Shown in pieces: positions 9,901 through 17,166 of a DNA stretch of 24,030 nucleotides. This stretch comes from Betaproteobacteria bacterium (GTDB taxonomy: Bacteria > Pseudomonadota > Gammaproteobacteria > Burkholderiales > SG8-39): positions 1 to 24,030 of the forward strand of contig SCUH01000041.1 in the NCBI GenBank assembly GCA_004298295.1, written 5' to 3'. Under the pieces are notes generated by a model that was not told the DNA's origin, ran no database searches, and worked only from the letters and a program-made list of their open reading frames with translations. The translations under genes were made by a program, and so were the position numbers. Positions within the stretch are counted from its first letter, which is position 1; each line of letters opens with the position of its first letter.

Positions 9901-10435
9901 CCTCGGCACGCGCCTTGGCCTCGGCTTCCGCGCGCGCGCGCGCCACGGCTTCTTCGCGCGAGCGGAAATCGGTTTCCGAGTGCTCCTTCTCGCGGCGCTC
10001 GGCCTCGGCACGCGCCTGCGCCGCCAGGTCGATCACGGGCCTGGGCGGCGACGCCGCGCCTTTGGCGGCGAGCTTCGTGAAATCGAGTTCCTCTTCGCCT
10101 TCCGGCGTCGGGGCCGCGGCCGGCCTGGAGGCAGCAGCCGGCTTGGACGCGGCCGATGCCGCCGCTGCGGCCGGCCGCGCGGTGCTCGAAGTGACCTCGC
10201 GGATGAATCCGTCGCGGTCCAGCTGCTGGATCAGGGCCTCGAATTTCGCCGGCGGCGTCTTGTCGAATTTCTGCTGCAGGTCGGCGAAACTGGTCTTGCC
10301 GTCGATCTGGGTGAGAACCGCGCGTTCGTTGCGCGACAGCAGCCCCGTTTTGCCCGACGCCTCCTGGACGCCCTTTCCCGTCTTGGAAAAGATGGCGTAG
10401 GGATTGATGGCTGCAGGTGACGAGGGTGGCGGCAT
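6917..10435 (-). CDS. AsmA-like protein with a very long charged coiled-coil N-terminal half
   Basis: The start at 10435 gives 1172 residues; longer versions have no support and would run into the promoter region. Residues 1-80 form a small, probably helical domain. Residues 81-135 are an Ala/Pro linker. From about 138 to 565 the chain is almost wholly Ala/Glu/Arg/Lys (REAEE, RRAREE, AKAEAERR), a predicted long single alpha helix or coiled coil, with a looser charged part to about 780. A hydrophobic helix at about 790-812 then leads into some 360 residues with the beta-rich repetitive look of the AsmA family (lipid-transfer-like proteins of the inner membrane and periplasm). This predicts a cytoplasmic N-terminal half and a periplasmic AsmA part. 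Residues 400-468 and 469-537 are near-identical 69-residue repeats. The coiled coil resembles TolA or IgA-protease linkers in composition only. Function unknown; a link between cytoplasm and envelope is inferred. Confidence 0.8.
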   Translation of the reverse strand: MPPPSSPAAINPYAIFSKTGKGVQEASGKTGLLSRNERAVLTQIDGKTSFADLQQKFDKTPPAKFEALIQQLDRDGFIREVTSSTARPAAAAASAASKPAAASRPAAAPTPEGEEELDFTKLAAKGAASPPRPVIDLAAQARAEAERREKEHSETDFRSREEAVARARAEAEAKARAEAEARAAARAEIEARSRAEAEARIHAEADAKVKAAREAAVRAAAEAKAKAEAEARALAEAADQERQAAAAREREAIARAQREAAEKARIEAELNARLDAERKAREQAERQARELAERQREAQERARREAEEKAQREAEALRRELEAQRARAEEERRAREETERRAKAEAERRAREEEERRAREEAERKAKAEAERRAREESERKAKAEAERRAQSEAQRRAQEAAEREAQERARREAEEKAQREAEELRRQLEQERRAREQSERQAKEESERRAREEAERRTQTEAQRKAQDAAEREAQERARREAEEKAQREAEELRRRLEQERRAREESERRGREDAERHARDGEERRRREEEEAQRRRESEQAPDGDAAGRKRAASARALVAKATSAASLEESLLADLDSFSQRDDEANRAAERSAEEAAGPAREAARRAALEAARAAREDAAKAAAPPPAAAAESPRTRSLEEARREAEEERRRAREEQARRSLSAAEREAQSDTLREQQTQAEERRQRAKEAVAGTVLEHALDEDLQIGDDELDFREIERERKALEQAAGKRERKPLPEEPPQAAPQVETPSGKPPQRRVEILSQTPAEADEFAAIAPAAPRRSAAWVKYGVIALGALLAVGIAVLHVVPLSTASYEKAASDALGVPVRIGGAHLSLITGLQIKFERVSVGDGTQIGLARAHTGIGALTGDRKSFDRVELEGLVMAQAQLGDLLFGALQGDHLRIARMSAKRLKLAGPLPLPELDADIAVGGNGALQSVTLSGADRLQIKMAPSGGTLNIEGGAESFQVPFVPGLTLSEFGFKGSATRQGLDVSAFDGRIYEGVVSGSARLRWGATWSVEGELRVRNLNAAVFAPALVSEGRAEGRGLYAMSGAAPERLGESARLEGSFRIDKGVLGSFDLGRAIQTAGAQSTGRTPFNELTAQGQYQAGSVQLRNITIAAGAMNAGASLDIVGGSTLAGRIIADLKTPAQTLRATLAIGGKIQDPILRK
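8825..9238 (-). repeat. Tandem duplication of a 207-bp unit inside the coiled-coil region
   Basis: Units at 9032-9238 and 8825-9031 encode consecutive 69-residue blocks that begin EAAEREAQERARREAEEK and DAAEREAQERARREAEEK. They stay closely similar for over 40 residues and drift in the second half. The spacing was measured from the shared string GCTGCGCCTTTT-like segments at 8971 and 9178 (207 bases). A third related copy begins about 324 bases further upstream in the gene, carrying an additional 39-residue insertion of shorter RRAREEAERKAKAE-type repeats. Confidence 0.85.
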
Positions 10436-10456
10436 GGCCTTCGACGTGGTGTCCTT

Positions 10457-10462
10457 ATTATA
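10457..10462 (-). promoter_or_regulatory. Candidate -10 box for the AsmA-like gene
   Basis: A perfect TATAAT on the minus strand in the 71-base divergent gap, 22 bases before the ATG at 10435. No clear -35 hexamer is seen. It supports starting the protein at 10435, because longer versions would begin upstream of this box. Confidence 0.4.
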
Positions 10463-10506
10463 AGCAGCCCACGGCCGGGCCCGCTGCCGCGACCGGCCGC
10501 CCGCCG

Positions 10507-11727
10507 ATGCTAGACTGGCGTGCCTTGCCGCAAGCACCCGCTTCACTTCAGCTCACGCTGCTCCTCGGTTTCCTGATCGCACTGGTGGCGCTCGGCATCG
10601 ATTCCACCGTCCCCGCGCTGCCCGCGGTCGCGGCGGCCCTGGGCTCGGAGCCCGGCGCGGCGCAATTCACGCTCACGGGCTTGTTCGCGGGCGTCGCCTG
10701 CGGACAGCTCGCCTGGGGTCCGCTCTCGGACCGCTACGGCCGCAAGCCCGCGCTCTATGGCGGGCTGGCGTTGATGGCGCTCGCCAGCTTCGCCAGCGCG
10801 CTGGCGGCGGACACAGCGACGCTCGCCTGGCTGCGGTTCGCGCAGGGTTTCGGTCTGTCCTGCGGGCCGGTGATCGGGCGCTCCATCGTGCGCGACCTGT
10901 ATGGCCACGAACAGGCGGCGAGCCTGCTCTCGCGCATGATGATCGTCTTCGGCGTCGTGCCGATCCTCGCGCCGCTCGCCGGCAGCGCCCTGCTCGATGC
11001 CGCCGGCTGGCAGGCCGTGTTCTGGCTGCACGCCGCCATCGCACTGGCCCTCATGGCGGCAAGCGCGCGCGTGCTGGCGGAATCCGCGCCGCGGCGCCGT
11101 GCGATCGAAAGCCCGCTCGCCATGGCGCTCGGCTATGCCGGACTGCTCGGCCAACGCGCCTTCCTCGCGCCTTTTCTCGTGATGCTGGGGGTGCAGCTCG
11201 GCATCATCGCGTTCGTGACCAATTCCGCCGTGACGCTGATCCGCGGCTTCGGCCTGTCCCCGTACCAGTACAGCTTCGTGTTCGCGCTGGTGATGCTGGG
11301 CCAGATCGGCGGCGCGTTCGCCGGCAGCCGCCTGGTGACGCGGCATGGGGTGCGTGCCATGCTGCGCCTCGGCGCGGCGTTCGCCGCCTGCGCGGGGATC
11401 GCGGTCGCGGCGCTCGCCTGGATCGACCTCAGGCATTGGGCCGCCGTGGCGGTGCCGATGTGCGGCTACCTGTTTGCGGCGAGCCTCGTCATTCCGAACG
11501 CCACGGCAGCGGCGCTGCAGCCATTTCCGGAGCGCGCCGGCAGCGCCTCGTCGCTGATGGGCGCCCTCGCTTTCGGCATCGGCGCGCTGCTCGGCGCCGT
11601 GCTCGGCTGGTCTTTCGACGGCAGCGCGCGGCCGATGGCCAGCGCCGCGGCGCTGGGCGGCGCGGCGGCCTGGCTGGCGATCGGGCTCCTGCCGCCGCAG
11701 GCCGCACCGGCGCATGGACCGCGTTGA
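10507..11727 (+). CDS. Bcr/CflA-type multidrug efflux transporter (MFS)
   Basis: A 406-residue protein with about twelve hydrophobic segments, the usual length for the DHA1 Bcr/CflA subgroup of the major facilitator superfamily, which exports drugs or metabolites by proton antiport across the inner membrane. Motif A is present as [11 protein letters not shown] at residues 71-81 between helices 2 and 3. The segment [10 protein letters not shown] and the following [16 protein letters not shown] are characteristic of Bcr-like proteins. The ATG at 10507 has no ribosome site. An in-frame TTG at 10525 is an alternative, lying just after a TAGACT box at 10511-10516. The gene diverges from the AsmA-like gene and its 3' end overlaps the oxidoreductase start by 14 bases, so the two are co-translated. 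The substrate cannot be read from the sequence. Confidence 0.9.
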   Translation: MLDWRALPQAPASLQLTLLLGFLIALVALGIDSTVPALPAVAAALGSEPGAAQFTLTGLFAGVACGQLAWGPLSDRYGRKPALYGGLALMALASFASALAADTATLAWLRFAQGFGLSCGPVIGRSIVRDLYGHEQAASLLSRMMIVFGVVPILAPLAGSALLDAAGWQAVFWLHAAIALALMAASARVLAESAPRRRAIESPLAMALGYAGLLGQRAFLAPFLVMLGVQLGIIAFVTNSAVTLIRGFGLSPYQYSFVFALVMLGQIGGAFAGSRLVTRHGVRAMLRLGAAFAACAGIAVAALAWIDLRHWAAVAVPMCGYLFAASLVIPNATAAALQPFPERAGSASSLMGALAFGIGALLGAVLGWSFDGSARPMASAAALGGAAAWLAIGLLPPQAAPAHGPR

Positions 11728-12817
11728 CTGCGTCGTGGTCGGCGCGGGTCTCGTGGGACTCGCGGCGGCGCGCGCCCTGGCGCTCGCCGGACGGGAGGTG
11801 GTGATCCTCGAGGCCGAGAGCGCCATCGGCACGCACACCAGTTCGCGCAACTCGGAGGTGATTCACGCCGGCATCTACTACCCGCGCGGCTCGCTCAAGG
11901 CCACGGCCTGCCTGCGCGGCCGCGAACGCCTCTACGCCTACTGCGCCCAGCACGGCGTGCCGCATCGCCGCTGCGGCAAGCTGATCGTCGCCACCGACGA
12001 GCGTCAACTCGCCGAATTGCACGCGATCCAGGCCAGGGCGCGGGCCAACGGCGTCACCGACGTGGCCTGGATGGAGCGCGCCGCGGCGCGCGGGCTCGAG
12101 CCGGCGATCGAATGCGTCGCGGCGCTGCATTCGCCTTCCACCGGGATCATCGACAGCCACGCGCTGATGCTGGCCTATCTCGGCGATGCCGAACGCGCCG
12201 GCGCAATGCTGGCGCTGGCGAGCCCGCTGCGGGCTGCGCGCATCGTGCGCGACGGCATCGAACTCGATGTCGGCGGCGCGGAGCCCGCGCGCATCATCAC
12301 CCGGCATTTGGTCAACAGCGCCGGCCTCAGGGCGCCGAGTGTCGCGCGGAACATCGAGGGTTTTCCCGCCGCCCTCGCGCCGCGCGAATTCTATGCCAAG
12401 GGCAATTACTATTCGCTGCGCGGCCGCGCGCCGTTCGCGCGACTGGTGTACCCGGTGCCGGAACCCGGCGGGCTGGGGGTGCACGTCACGCTCGACCTCG
12501 CGGGACAGGCGCGTTTCGGTCCCGACGTCGAATGGGTCGAGCGCATCGAGTACTCGGTCGATCCCGCGCGCGCTGCAGCGTTCTACGGCGCCATCCGGCG
12601 CTATTGGCCGGCGCTGCCGGAGGGCGCGCTGGCGCCCGCGTACTGCGGCATCCGGCCGAAGATTTCGGGGCCGGGTGAGCCGGCGGCGGATTTCGTCATC
12701 CAGGGTCCCGCGCAGCACGCGATCGCCGGGCTGGTGAACCTGTACGGCATCGAGTCGCCCGGATTGACAGCGTCGTTGGCGTTGGCCGATGATGTCGCGG
12801 CCCTGATTCGCCCCTAA
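11714..12817 (+). CDS. FAD-dependent oxidoreductase, L-2-hydroxyglutarate oxidase (LhgO)-like
   Basis: A 367-residue member of the DAO/GlpD-like flavoprotein family. An N-terminal Rossmann dinucleotide-binding motif [15 protein letters not shown] begins near residue 7, followed by an acidic residue at the end of strand 2 (LEAE). The segment [17 protein letters not shown] at residues 41-57 is highly characteristic of LhgO/L2HGDH proteins, which oxidise L-2-hydroxyglutarate to 2-oxoglutarate and pass electrons to quinone at the membrane. The C-terminal [19 protein letters not shown] stretch also fits this family. The protein is somewhat shorter than E. coli LhgO (about 420), so a related 2-hydroxy acid or glycerol-3-phosphate-like substrate is possible. 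The start overlaps the efflux gene by 14 bases, and the TRAP solute-binding gene begins 13 bases downstream, which places it with transport functions. Confidence 0.85.
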   Translation: MDRVDCVVVGAGLVGLAAARALALAGREVVILEAESAIGTHTSSRNSEVIHAGIYYPRGSLKATACLRGRERLYAYCAQHGVPHRRCGKLIVATDERQLAELHAIQARARANGVTDVAWMERAAARGLEPAIECVAALHSPSTGIIDSHALMLAYLGDAERAGAMLALASPLRAARIVRDGIELDVGGAEPARIITRHLVNSAGLRAPSVARNIEGFPAALAPREFYAKGNYYSLRGRAPFARLVYPVPEPGGLGVHVTLDLAGQARFGPDVEWVERIEYSVDPARAAAFYGAIRRYWPALPEGALAPAYCGIRPKISGPGEPAADFVIQGPAQHAIAGLVNLYGIESPGLTASLALADDVAALIRP

Positions 12818-12821
12818 CCCC

Positions 12822-12828
12822 GGAGGAA
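12822..12828 (+). promoter_or_regulatory. Strong ribosome binding site of dctP
   Basis: GGAGGAA lies directly upstream of the ATG at 12831 and is the best Shine-Dalgarno sequence in the window, as expected for a solute-binding protein needed in excess over its permease. Confidence 0.8.
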
Positions 12829-12830
12829 AG

Positions 12831-13811
12831 ATGATTCATCGCCGATCGTTCATTGCCGCTGCCGTTGCGGGCCTGCTCGCGCTCGCGGGCGGCGCCCAGG
12901 CGCAGACCAAGTGGGACATGCCGACGCCTTACAGCGACGGCGAATTCCACACCATCAACGTGCGCCAGTTCGTTGAAGACGTGAAGAAGGCAAGCGGCGG
13001 CCAGCTCGACATCGTGGTGCATTCGAACGGCTCGCTCATCAAGCACCCCGACATCCTGCGCGCGGTTTCCACCGGACAGGTGAACATCGGCGAGTTCCTG
13101 CTCGGCCAGTTCGGCAACGAGGAACCCGTGTTCAACGCCGACAACGTGCCGTTCCTCGCCGCGGGCTACGACAACGCCTGGAAACTGTACCAGGCGCAGA
13201 AGTCGGTGCTGGAGAAAAAGCTCCAGGGCCGCGGCCTGCGGCTGCTGTACTCGGTGGCCTGGCCCGGCCAGGGCATCTACAGCAAGAACCCGCTGAAGAG
13301 CGTGGACGATCTCAAGGGCACCAAGTTCCGCACCTACAGCCCGCTCACGGCGCGGCTCGCGGAACTGCTCGGCGCCAGCCCCACCGTGATCCAGGTGCCC
13401 GAAGTGCCGCAGGCGTTCGCCACCGGCACCATCAGCGCCATGATCACCTCTTCCGCCACGGGCTCCTCGACCAAGGCCTGGGAGTTCGTCAAGAACTACT
13501 ACATGACCAACGCGATGCATCCGAAGAACGTGGTGGTGGTCAATGAGCGCGGCTTCCAGCGCTTGCCGGACGCGCAGAAGAACGCCCTCACCGCCGCCGC
13601 GACCACGGCCGAGAAACGCGGCTGGGACCTGTCGCGGCAGCGCGAGGCGAGCGCCAACAAGCTGCTCGCCGACAACGGCATGACCGTGCATACGCCCGAC
13701 GCCACCATGATGGCCGCATTCGGCAAGGTCGGGGACACGATGGCCGGCGAATGGCTCAAGGCCGCGGGCGCGGACGGCGAGGCAATCGTCAAGGCCTATC
13801 GCGGCAAATAG
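12831..13811 (+). CDS. dctP: TRAP transporter periplasmic solute-binding protein (DctP family)
   Basis: 326 residues with a clear Sec signal peptide: basic MIHRRS, a hydrophobic core, and likely cleavage after AQA at residue 24. The mature protein captures its ligand in the periplasm and delivers it to the DctQM permease. DctP hallmarks include the segment GTKFRTYSP, where Arg167 corresponds to the conserved arginine that salt-bridges a ligand carboxylate, and the following PTVIQVPEVPQAFATGTISA region. Presence of this arginine argues for an organic acid ligand. Its identity (dicarboxylate, 2-hydroxy acid, sugar acid or keto acid) cannot be decided here. A strong ribosome site precedes the start and dctQ follows 6 bases after the stop. 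Confidence 0.93.
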   Translation: MIHRRSFIAAAVAGLLALAGGAQAQTKWDMPTPYSDGEFHTINVRQFVEDVKKASGGQLDIVVHSNGSLIKHPDILRAVSTGQVNIGEFLLGQFGNEEPVFNADNVPFLAAGYDNAWKLYQAQKSVLEKKLQGRGLRLLYSVAWPGQGIYSKNPLKSVDDLKGTKFRTYSPLTARLAELLGASPTVIQVPEVPQAFATGTISAMITSSATGSSTKAWEFVKNYYMTNAMHPKNVVVVNERGFQRLPDAQKNALTAAATTAEKRGWDLSRQREASANKLLADNGMTVHTPDATMMAAFGKVGDTMAGEWLKAAGADGEAIVKAYRGK

Positions 13812-13817
13812 TGTCGA

Positions 13818-14351
13818 GTGCGCCGCGCGCTCGACTGGCTGTACGGCGCGAGCGGCGCGTTTGCCGCGCTCTGCCTGGCCGGCATCTGCGGGCTGATGCT
13901 GGCGCAGGCGATCGGGCGCGAGTTCAGCCTGCTGATCCGGGGTGCCGATGACATCACCGCCTGGCTCTGCGCCGCGGCATCGTTCTTCGCGCTCGGCCAC
14001 ACCTTCCGACATGGCGAGCTGGTGCGCGTAGGGCTCTGGATTGACATGCTCAAAGGGCGGGCGCGCTGGTGGGCGGAGATCGCGGCCCTCACGATCACGG
14101 CGCTGTTCGTCGGTTACATGCTGTGGGCCGTCGGCCGGTTCGTCTACGACAGCTGGCAGTTCAGGGAAGTGGCGCAGGGATTGATCCGGGTCCCGATCTG
14201 GATCCCGCAACTCTCGTTCCTGCTCGGCGTGCTGATCTTCTTCGTCGCGGTGCTCGACGAATGGGTCGCCGTGCTGCGCCGTCAGAAGCCGGCTTATCAG
14301 ATCGCAGAGGAAGCGCGGCGCGCGAGCGGCGACTTCTCCGAGCTGACTTGA
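13818..14351 (+). CDS. dctQ: TRAP transporter small permease (DctQ family)
   Basis: 177 residues from a GTG start, the only reasonable start after the dctP stop 6 bases earlier. Four hydrophobic segments are visible, at about residues 10-35, 45-65, 85-110 and 128-150, as in the four-helix small subunit that joins DctM in the inner membrane. The stretch following helix 2, GHTFRHGELVRVGLWID, is typical of DctQ (pattern R.GxHVRVD). The charged C-terminal tail is cytoplasmic by analogy. It is sandwiched between dctP and dctM with 3 bases to the latter, so the three are almost certainly one operon. The ribosome site is weak, which suggests coupling to dctP translation. Confidence 0.9.
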   Translation: MRRALDWLYGASGAFAALCLAGICGLMLAQAIGREFSLLIRGADDITAWLCAAASFFALGHTFRHGELVRVGLWIDMLKGRARWWAEIAALTITALFVGYMLWAVGRFVYDSWQFREVAQGLIRVPIWIPQLSFLLGVLIFFVAVLDEWVAVLRRQKPAYQIAEEARRASGDFSELT

Positions 14352-14354
14352 GCG

Positions 14355-15665
14355 ATGGGCACGCTCGTCATCGCCACGGTGCTGTTTACGGCCCTGCTCG
14401 TGCTCCTCGCGGGTGGGGTGTGGATTGCGATCGCGCTGGGCGCGGTGGCCTGGCTCGGGCTGCAGCTATTCACGAACACGCCGCCGGACGTCAACCTGTT
14501 CCAGACGTTCTGGGGCTCTTCGGCATCGTGGACACTGGCCGCGCTGCCGCTGTTCATCTGGATGGGCGAAATCCTGTATCGCACCAGGCTCTCCGACGAG
14601 ATGTTTGCCGGGCTGGCGCCATGGCTCGGCTGGCTTCCGGGCCGCCTGATGCACGTCAACGTGCTTGCCTGCGGGATCTTCGGCACCGTCTCGGGATCGT
14701 CGGCCGCGACCTGCGCGACGATCGCAAAGGTCGCGCTGCCGGAATTGAAGAAACGCGGCTACGACGAGAAGATCTGTCTCGGCTCGCTGTGCGGCGCCGG
14801 GACGCTCGGCATCCTGCTGCCGCCCTCGATCATCATGGTGGTGTACGCAGTCGCCGCTGAGGTCTCGATCCTCAAGGTCTTTCTGGCGGGATTCCTGCCG
14901 GGCTTGCTGCTGATGCTGCTGTTCTCCGGCTATATCGCCGCCTGGGCGCTGCTCAATCCGGAGAAGACGCCCCGCGACGAGATCCGCATGACGCTGCGCG
15001 AGAAACTCTATCACAGCCGGCTGCTGATTCCGTGCGTCGCCCTGATCGTATTCATCGTCTGGGTGATGCTGATCGGCTGGGCGACCGCCACCGAAGCGGC
15101 CGCCTACGGCGTGCTCGGTGCGCTCGGCATCGCCGCGTGGTCGGGCGGCCTGACGCGCGAAACCTTCTGGCAGAGCCTGATGGGCGCGACGCGCCTTTCG
15201 TGCATGATCATGTTCATTCTCGCCGGCGCGAGTTTCCTGTCCTCGTGCATGGCGTTCACCGGCATTCCGCGGGCGCTCGCCGAATGGGTCGCCGCGCTGG
15301 AGCCGAACAAGTATTCGCTGATCGCGATTCTGGCGCTGATCTATCTCTTGCTCGGCACCGCGCTGGACGGGGTCTCCATGATCGTGCTCACGACTTCGAT
15401 CGTCATCCCCATGATCGAGAAGGCCGGCATTGACTTGGTCTGGTTCGGCATCTTCATCGTGCTGCTGGTGGAGATCGCGGAGGTCACGCCGCCGCTTGGA
15501 TTCAACCTCTTTGTGCTGCAGACCATGAGCGGCCGCGACTCGAACTACGTCGCCTGGGCTTCGATCCCGTTCTTCTGCATGATGCTGCTGTCGATCGCGT
15601 TCATCACGATCTTCCCGGAGATCGCGACCTGGCTGCCGGACGCCCTGATCACCAAACCGAAGTAG
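14355..15665 (+). CDS. dctM: TRAP transporter large permease (DctM family)
   Basis: 436 residues, nearly all hydrophobic, the usual size of the DctM subunit that carries out sodium-coupled transport across the inner membrane. Diagnostic segments include PLFIWMGEILYRT near residues 65-77, the glycine/serine-rich FGTVSGSSAATCATIAKVALPELKKRGYD, LGILLPPSIIMVVYA, and EVTPPLGFNLFVLQ near the C-terminus. All match the DctM/SiaM core, including the paired re-entrant hairpin motifs that bind sodium. The ATG at 14355 lies 3 bases after the dctQ stop. It completes an intact P-Q-M set with no frameshift, so the transporter should be functional. Confidence 0.95.
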   Translation: MGTLVIATVLFTALLVLLAGGVWIAIALGAVAWLGLQLFTNTPPDVNLFQTFWGSSASWTLAALPLFIWMGEILYRTRLSDEMFAGLAPWLGWLPGRLMHVNVLACGIFGTVSGSSAATCATIAKVALPELKKRGYDEKICLGSLCGAGTLGILLPPSIIMVVYAVAAEVSILKVFLAGFLPGLLLMLLFSGYIAAWALLNPEKTPRDEIRMTLREKLYHSRLLIPCVALIVFIVWVMLIGWATATEAAAYGVLGALGIAAWSGGLTRETFWQSLMGATRLSCMIMFILAGASFLSSCMAFTGIPRALAEWVAALEPNKYSLIAILALIYLLLGTALDGVSMIVLTTSIVIPMIEKAGIDLVWFGIFIVLLVEIAEVTPPLGFNLFVLQTMSGRDSNYVAWASIPFFCMMLLSIAFITIFPEIATWLPDALITKPK

Positions 15666-15719
15666 CCGCAGGGGTCAGAGTAAACTCGCCCTGCTCCCGG
15701 AACCCGATGGAATGAACCC

Positions 15720-17159
15720 ATGCCGCAACCGATCTACGTCACGGCGGACATCCGCCGCATCGAGCAGGCCGCGGGCGCGGCGTCGCCGCCATTGATGGAG
15801 CGCGCGGGCGCTGCCGCCGCGGAGCTGGCCGCGCAGCTATTGTCCGATCGCGACAAGGACGTGCTGGTGCTGGCCGGCCCGGGCAACAACGGCGGCGACG
15901 CGCGCGTCGTGGCACGGCTGCTCGCCGAACGGTTTTTCCGCGTCACGCTGGCGGCGCGCCCGGAAGACGTGCCCTCCGGGCGGCGCTGGGGGCTGGTGGT
16001 CGACGGACTGTTCGGCATCGGCCTCGCGCGCGCGGTCGAGGGCGACCACGCCAAATTGATCGACATCGCCAACGCGCAGCGCTGCCCGGTACTCGCGCTA
16101 GACATTCCGAGCGGCGTCGCATCGGACACCGGGCAGGTGCTCGGTCGGGCGGTGCGCGCCACGCATACGATCACCTTCATCGCCCTCAAGCCCGGACTGC
16201 TGACGCTCGATGGGCCGGACCATTGCGGCGTGGTTCACGTCGCCAACCTCGCGCTGGACCCGGCTGCGCCGGTCGCATCGCAAGGCTGGGTCGCGGCACC
16301 CGAGCTGTTCTCGCAGGCGCTCAGGCCGCGCCCGCGCAATTTCCACAAGGGACAGGCGGGCTCGCTCGCGATTCTCGGCGGCGCCGCCGGCATGGCGGGG
16401 GCCGCGCTGCTCGCCGGGCGCGCGGCGCTGCAGCTCGGCACCGGCCGCGTCTATGTCGGCCTGCTCGATCAGCAGGCTCCCGCGGTCGATGGCAGCGCGC
16501 CCGAACTGATGCTGCGCCACCCCGACGAGGCGCTCGGCATGGAGCTCGACGCGCTCGTCGTCGGCCCGGGGCTCGGCCAGGGCGAGCGCGCCGAGACGCT
16601 GCTCGCGGCCGCGCTCGCGAGCGACATGCCCTGCGTGCTCGATGCGGACGCGCTCAACCTGATCGCCGAGAACTCCGACCTGCGGCACGCCTGCGCGCGG
16701 CGCGCGGCCGAAACGCTCGTCACGCCGCATCCCGGCGAGGCGGCGCGCCTGCTCGCGCTGAGCCCCACGGCCGTGCAGGCCGACCGGCTCGGCGCGGCGC
16801 GCACTCTGGCCGCAAACCTCAATGCGCACGCCGTGCTCAAAGGCAATGGCAGCGTCATCGTGGCGCGCGACGGTCACTGGTTCATCAACACCACCGGCAA
16901 TCCAGGCATGGCCTCCGCCGGCATGGGCGATGTGCTGGCGGGAATTCTCGGCGCGCTGCTGGCGCAGGGCTGCCCGGGCGAGGCGGCGCTCACCCTCGGC
17001 GTGCACCTGCACGGCGCGGCGGCCGATGAACGCGTCGCCGCGGGCGAAGGTCCCGTGGGGCTCGCGGCGAGCGAGCTGATCGCGCCGGCGCGCCGCCTCT
17101 GGAACGCCTGGCTGCGCGGCGCGGCGCCCTCGGGCGCCGCGCTTCACGCGCCGCGCTAG
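15720..17159 (+). CDS. nnr: Bifunctional NAD(P)HX epimerase / ADP-dependent NAD(P)HX dehydratase
   Basis: A metabolite-repair enzyme of 479 residues that rescues hydrated NADH and NADPH. The N-terminal YjeF_N epimerase half (about 1-205) interconverts R and S forms; it shows LAGPGNNGGDARVVARLL at 51-68, VDGLFGIGL and LDIPSGVASDTG. The C-terminal ribokinase-like dehydratase half (about 206-479) uses ADP to dehydrate the S form; it shows NFHKGQAGSLAILGG, VVGPGLGQ, DADALNLIA, TPHPGEAARLL and the catalytic GMGD at 401-404 with Asp404. Both active sites look complete and the fused architecture is standard in bacteria. The start at 15720 is the last of three closely spaced ATGs (15707, 15712 and 15720, different frames). 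It is separated from dctM by 54 bases and may be transcribed independently from near a TAAACT box at 15681. Confidence 0.96.
   Translation: MPQPIYVTADIRRIEQAAGAASPPLMERAGAAAAELAAQLLSDRDKDVLVLAGPGNNGGDARVVARLLAERFFRVTLAARPEDVPSGRRWGLVVDGLFGIGLARAVEGDHAKLIDIANAQRCPVLALDIPSGVASDTGQVLGRAVRATHTITFIALKPGLLTLDGPDHCGVVHVANLALDPAAPVASQGWVAAPELFSQALRPRPRNFHKGQAGSLAILGGAAGMAGAALLAGRAALQLGTGRVYVGLLDQQAPAVDGSAPELMLRHPDEALGMELDALVVGPGLGQGERAETLLAAALASDMPCVLDADALNLIAENSDLRHACARRAAETLVTPHPGEAARLLALSPTAVQADRLGAARTLAANLNAHAVLKGNGSVIVARDGHWFINTTGNPGMASAGMGDVLAGILGALLAQGCPGEAALTLGVHLHGAAADERVAAGEGPVGLAASELIAPARRLWNAWLRGAAPSGAALHAPR
17119..17142. terminator. Perfect GC hairpin at the nnr 3' end between convergent genes
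   Basis: GCGCGGCGCCC at 17119-17129 and its exact reverse complement at 17132-17142 form an 11-bp stem with a minimal loop, inside the last codons of nnr and 25 bases before the end of the convergent gene. There is no U tract, so intrinsic termination is uncertain; it could act as a bidirectional transcript end or merely reflect Gly/Ala-rich coding sequence. Confidence 0.35.
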
Positions 17160-17166
17160 ATCGCCC

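Noticed and set aside
10543..11850. Minus-strand frame of 435 codons opposite the efflux gene
   Set aside because: Hydrophilic His/Arg/Gln-rich product is the antisense of membrane helices, a known artefact in GC-rich DNA.
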